Origin: an uncultured Chlorobiaceae bacterium
GTDB taxonomy: Bacteria; Bacteroidota; Chlorobiia; Chlorobiales; Chlorobiaceae
NCBI GenBank assembly: GCA_903836465.1
Contig: CAILRB010000064.1
Location: forward strand, 1 to 45,317
DNA length: 45,317 nucleotides
Direction: 5' to 3'
The notes under the pieces: generated by a model
What the model saw: the letters and a program-made list of their open reading frames with translations, nothing else
Databases searched by the model: none
What the model was told of the DNA's origin: nothing
Translations under genes and position numbers: made by a program
In this document: positions 42,460 through 45,317 of the stretch, piece by piece
How the letters are laid out: each line of letters begins with the position of its first letter
How positions within the stretch are numbered: position 1 is the stretch's first letter

Positions 42460-42859
42460 AAAAACCGAAAACAGTAAGTGTTGGTACCTTTCATACTTAT
42501 TTGCAAATAATGCGCCACCAGATTGCTGGCAATGGCAAGACGAACAAGTTAAAAATTAAAACTGCCAAAGCTATCCTCTCAATGCTTGAAGCTGGGGTCA
42601 CAAACGGTTACAACCAAGTGCACCAAGAGCCGATAACTTGACAAAAGTACGAAACATACTATAGAAAAGGAAAATCCTTCACTCGAAGAACAAGCAAAAA
42701 CACAACCGCTTTCAATTCTACTGTCGCCCCTTGTACAGAATGTCATTCTAAGGAGACAAACAGAACACACTATTCTGAATAAAGCCAAGTTTAGAATTAT
42801 TGCATTATATTGATAAACAATTATCAATCAACCCATATACGAATTTTTGTAACGCGTAC
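42460..42859. other. 400-bp divergent intergenic region between the acyltransferase and msbA
   Basis: No gene is convincing here. A frame on the minus strand (42579-42827) has no family features. A promoter-like sequence toward msbA is noted separately. No repeats or RNA structure were recognised. Confidence 0.5.
42638..42665 (+). promoter_or_regulatory. Candidate sigma70-type promoter upstream of msbA
   Basis: TTGACA (42638-42643), a 16-base spacer and TATAGA (42660-42665) make a near-consensus promoter. Transcription from about 42672 would give a leader of about 190 bases before the ATG at 42860. Confidence 0.45.
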
Positions 42860-44818
42860 ATGAAGTTACTGCTGAGAATTCTCCGATACCTCGCTCCATC
42901 GAAAGGCAAAATCGTCCTGGTCGTCTTTGTAAGCATGATCACTTCCCTTTTTAGCGTCGTCTCTATCTACTCCATCCTCCCTCTGTTAAACGAGGTTTTT
43001 TCTACAGGCTCAACCGTTCAGACCAGTACTCGAAATGAGCCACCATCAAATACGAAGGCGCAAGCTGTGACACAGCAAAATGCACTAATGCAAGTAGTAA
43101 AAGAAAAGACAACGCCTGAACAAAAAAAAGTTACGAGCTCCGCAAACCTTAAAAACACTGAGCGCCTGAAAGCATGGGCACTTGAGAAATTTAAGGAGAT
43201 GTTCAGCGCGCCCACGCGGGAACTGGCGCTGTTGAAAATTTGCCTGTTCCTCATCTCCACATTTGCCATAAAAAACCTGTTCATTTACCTCAACGGACAG
43301 ATCATCTTCCGAATACAGACCAAAACGGCCAAAAAGCTCCGGGACGACGTTTTCAGAAGCATTATCGAGATGCATCTCGACTACTTCAATAAAAACCGTG
43401 TCGGGAATCTCATGAATTACGTTTACAATGATGTAGAGAACGTCAACAACAGCATTAGTTCAACCTTCGTCAACTTCCTGCAGAACCCCTTTTCAGTCTT
43501 TGTCTACATGGGCGTACTGCTCGCCCTCAACTGGAAACTGACACTCTTTTCTGCTCTGACCTCGCTGAGTATTCTCTTCGTTATCCGCATGATTGGTAAA
43601 AACGTCAAAGGCCTTGCCCTGAGCTTTCAGACAAGGATGGGCGACATGAACTCCGTGCTTCAGGAAAAATTCAACGGCATCAAAGTTATCAAATCAACCG
43701 CCTTCGAAGAGATAGAGCTGGACAGGTTCAAGACGTTCACCAAAGACTTTCGGAAACTAGGGATCAAAATCGCGCAGCTCAGGAACCTGATCAGTCCTCT
43801 CAATGAGACACTTCTAATCGGGGCAATCGCAATGGTACTTTGGTTCGGAGGCATTCAAGTGTTTCATGGCGAAATGACGGCCAATGAACTTCTTGTCTTT
43901 GCATTTACCCTCTATTCCACCATGGGCCCAATCAAATCACTTGGCGAAGCCAATACTTCAATGCAGATGGGTCTGATCTCTGTTGAACGGTTATTTGAAC
44001 TTCTCGACACTCAACCGGCCATTATCAATGGATCCCTTGCTATCAACAGCTTTTCGAACACTATCAGGTTTGAAGATGTCTGCTTCAAATACAACAAAGA
44101 GCAACCCGACGCACCCAACATTCTTGATCACGTATCTTTCGAAATCAAAAAAGGTGAAATGGTCGCCTTGATAGGCCAGTCAGGATCCGGCAAATCCACT
44201 GCGGTCGATCTCTTAATGCGGTTCTACGATGTCGATTCTGGTCGCATCACCATCGACGGTATAGACATTCGTAAATTCGATTACAAACAGCTCAGGAAAA
44301 TGATCGGGGTGGTAAGTCAGGAAGTAATCCTTTTCAATGACTCGATTGAACAGAATATCGCCTATGGGGTTCATGATGAGATCAACAGTACCCGTATTGA
44401 ACAAGCAGCCAGACTTGCAAACGCTCACGGGTTCATCATGGAAAAACCACATCAATACGAAACAATGATCGGAGACCGGGGCATACAGCTTTCAGGTGGT
44501 CAGCGTCAGCGTATAGCAATAGCCCGTGCCATGGTCAAAAACCCTGAGCTTCTGATTTTTGACGAAGCGACCAGTGCACTCGACAATGAATCTGAAAAAG
44601 TGGTGCAACAAGCCATAGATCATGCTATGGAAAACAGGACTTCTCTTGTTGTCGCCCACAGACTGTCGACCATCAAAAACGCCGACAAAATCATTGTCAT
44701 GGAAAGAGGAATGGTTGTTGAAGCAGGAAACCATAAAGAACTGCTTGAACGGAACGGGATTTACAAAATGCTGTATGACATCCAATTCGCAGGTAAGCCA
44801 GCACAAACTGTCATCTGA
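42860..44818 (+). CDS. msbA: MsbA-type lipid A/LPS ABC exporter
   Basis: The ATG at 42860 is taken as start, because residues added by the upstream ATG (42800) are not family-like. The half-transporter of 652 residues has six membrane helices and an ATPase. Walker A is GQSGSGKST (about residues 439-447), the signature is LSGGQRQRIAIARAM, Walker B is LLIFDEATSALD and the H-loop is VVAHRLS. It flips lipid A-core across the inner membrane. Between membrane helices 1 and 2 there is an unusual hydrophilic insert (about residues 48-120, Thr/Gln/Lys-rich), so the protein is longer than the usual 580. Its genomic position beside lipid A acyltransferase supports MsbA. Confidence 0.9.
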   Translation: MKLLLRILRYLAPSKGKIVLVVFVSMITSLFSVVSIYSILPLLNEVFSTGSTVQTSTRNEPPSNTKAQAVTQQNALMQVVKEKTTPEQKKVTSSANLKNTERLKAWALEKFKEMFSAPTRELALLKICLFLISTFAIKNLFIYLNGQIIFRIQTKTAKKLRDDVFRSIIEMHLDYFNKNRVGNLMNYVYNDVENVNNSISSTFVNFLQNPFSVFVYMGVLLALNWKLTLFSALTSLSILFVIRMIGKNVKGLALSFQTRMGDMNSVLQEKFNGIKVIKSTAFEEIELDRFKTFTKDFRKLGIKIAQLRNLISPLNETLLIGAIAMVLWFGGIQVFHGEMTANELLVFAFTLYSTMGPIKSLGEANTSMQMGLISVERLFELLDTQPAIINGSLAINSFSNTIRFEDVCFKYNKEQPDAPNILDHVSFEIKKGEMVALIGQSGSGKSTAVDLLMRFYDVDSGRITIDGIDIRKFDYKQLRKMIGVVSQEVILFNDSIEQNIAYGVHDEINSTRIEQAARLANAHGFIMEKPHQYETMIGDRGIQLSGGQRQRIAIARAMVKNPELLIFDEATSALDNESEKVVQQAIDHAMENRTSLVVAHRLSTIKNADKIIVMERGMVVEAGNHKELLERNGIYKMLYDIQFAGKPAQTVI

Positions 44819-45178
44819 ATTTAGATTTTCGCTAAAAATAACGCACATTCCGAACTGCTGAATTTAAAATAACCTGTTTGTGGATTCTGAAATGATAATC
44901 TTATACGTTCGGCAATGTTAGTTTTCACTTATGGAATCGTCTGAAAAGCATACTTTTAAAGGGAAATTCAGACAATATTTGCTCTGATCCGAGGTACTTC
45001 TCCCATGAAAAAAACAAAATATCTTGTTCTTTCAGGAAATTTTTTCAACCGGTCATTACTGTTGCAAGCTAACAGGAACCAAACAAACGATACCTCTGCA
45101 GTTAAGATCGGAAAACAAGAATAAGCCAATAACCCTATTGTCACGTCAAGACTAAAATGACGGATAAAGCCTCTTCAA
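44819..45178. other. 360-bp intergenic stretch, nothing recognised
   Basis: Positions 44819 to about 45178 separate msbA from the probable intron end. No coding frame longer than short fragments, no T-tracted hairpin for msbA and no repeat was recognised. It would be the downstream exon side of the intron. Confidence 0.4.
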
Positions 45179-45317
45179 ATCGGGATAGGGGACGGCCAGA
45201 AATCCTGTCCGTTCCCACCGGGTCGCAGGCCCGGTCTCCCGGTACCTGCTCCCACACAACGTAGCGTGCAGATTTCCCGCACTACGCTCTTCAGAAGATG
45301 GCTCACAGAATTGCAAG
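45179..45317 (-). mobile_element. Probable 3' end of a group II intron (minus strand)
   Basis: Read on the minus strand, the segment has a hairpin matching intron domain V (see separate entry), then a GAGA-capped stem (GCAGGTACCGGGAGACCGGG and CCTGC), then a further stem resembling domain VI with a possible branch adenosine eight bases before a terminal GAT near 45179. The intron-encoded reverse transcriptase would lie outside the window to the right. The exact 3' splice site is not proven. Confidence 0.5.
45258..45289 (-). ncRNA. Group II intron domain V-like hairpin
   Basis: On the minus strand GAGCGTAG pairs with CTACGTT, with an unpaired CG on the 3' side, and an upper stem TGCGG/CTGCA closes a loop containing GAAA. 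The AGC catalytic triad near the 5' base, the two-base bulge, the GAAA loop and a length of about 32 bases are domain V features. Similarity is by eye. Confidence 0.5.

Noticed and set aside
42579-42827. Minus-strand 82-codon frame between the acyltransferase and msbA
   Set aside because: Cysteine- and serine-rich shadow over a region that looks like a promoter; no family features.

Overview
This window looks like a chromosomal segment of a green sulfur bacterium (Chlorobiaceae, phylum Chlorobiota). That is inferred from the moderate-GC housekeeping genes, the gene order around the rimP-nusA-infB-rbfA-truB-ribF-rpsO operon, the single-domain GlmU-type uridylyltransferase beside panD, and the rpoZ-like/gmk/yicC block. 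No 16S rRNA or photosynthesis gene is present, so the assignment is not proven.

Left part, 1-7.8 kb, is an accessory and defence-like island. It starts inside an IS3-family element. Next come a membrane protein plus a PD-(D/E)XK nuclease-like protein, with a fragment of a paralogous membrane gene behind them. A deletion scar follows that joins the front of umuD to the tail of umuC, then a 46-residue conserved basic protein. At 3.9-5.3 kb lies a two-gene Pycsar anti-phage operon: a class III pyrimidine-cyclase-type PycC overlapping a membrane effector PycTM. To its right is the end of a Tn3-family transposon: a res-like site, the resolvase gene tnpR, the last codons of tnpA, and a 38-bp terminal inverted repeat. 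The Pycsar genes sit where passenger genes of a Tn21-type transposon would sit. A multi-pass membrane protein of unknown role ends this part.

7.8-14.7 kb (minus strand) is a branched-chain amino acid type ABC importer operon (livG, livF, lipoprotein binding protein, livH, livM). Three extra genes are spliced between the binding protein and livH: a class I SAM methyltransferase, an unknown soluble protein, and a membrane/coiled-coil protein. The middle of this operon is strikingly AT-rich compared with its ends. A 1.37-kb stretch with no convincing gene follows, with two palindromes and apparent coding debris.

16.0-31.5 kb is core genome: panD and a GlmU-type transferase (plus strand), then on the minus strand a VOC protein, omega-like subunit, gmk, yicC, the rpsO/ribF/truB/rbfA/infB/nusA/rimP translation-transcription operon, and hisS, ptsN, cdsA and a CPBP-family protease. 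A terminator-like hairpin lies in the probable leader of rimP-nusA, and another follows rpsO.

31.6-44.8 kb is an LPS/core-oligosaccharide cluster: one GT4, three GT9 (one WaaF-like), five GT2 (one WaaE-like), a beta-propeller protein, an LpxL/HtrB-type acyltransferase and an MsbA-type flippase carrying an unusual extracytoplasmic insert. Together these would build, acylate and export lipid A-core. The right edge (about 45.18 kb onward) carries what looks like the 3' end, including domain V, of a group II intron on the minus strand.
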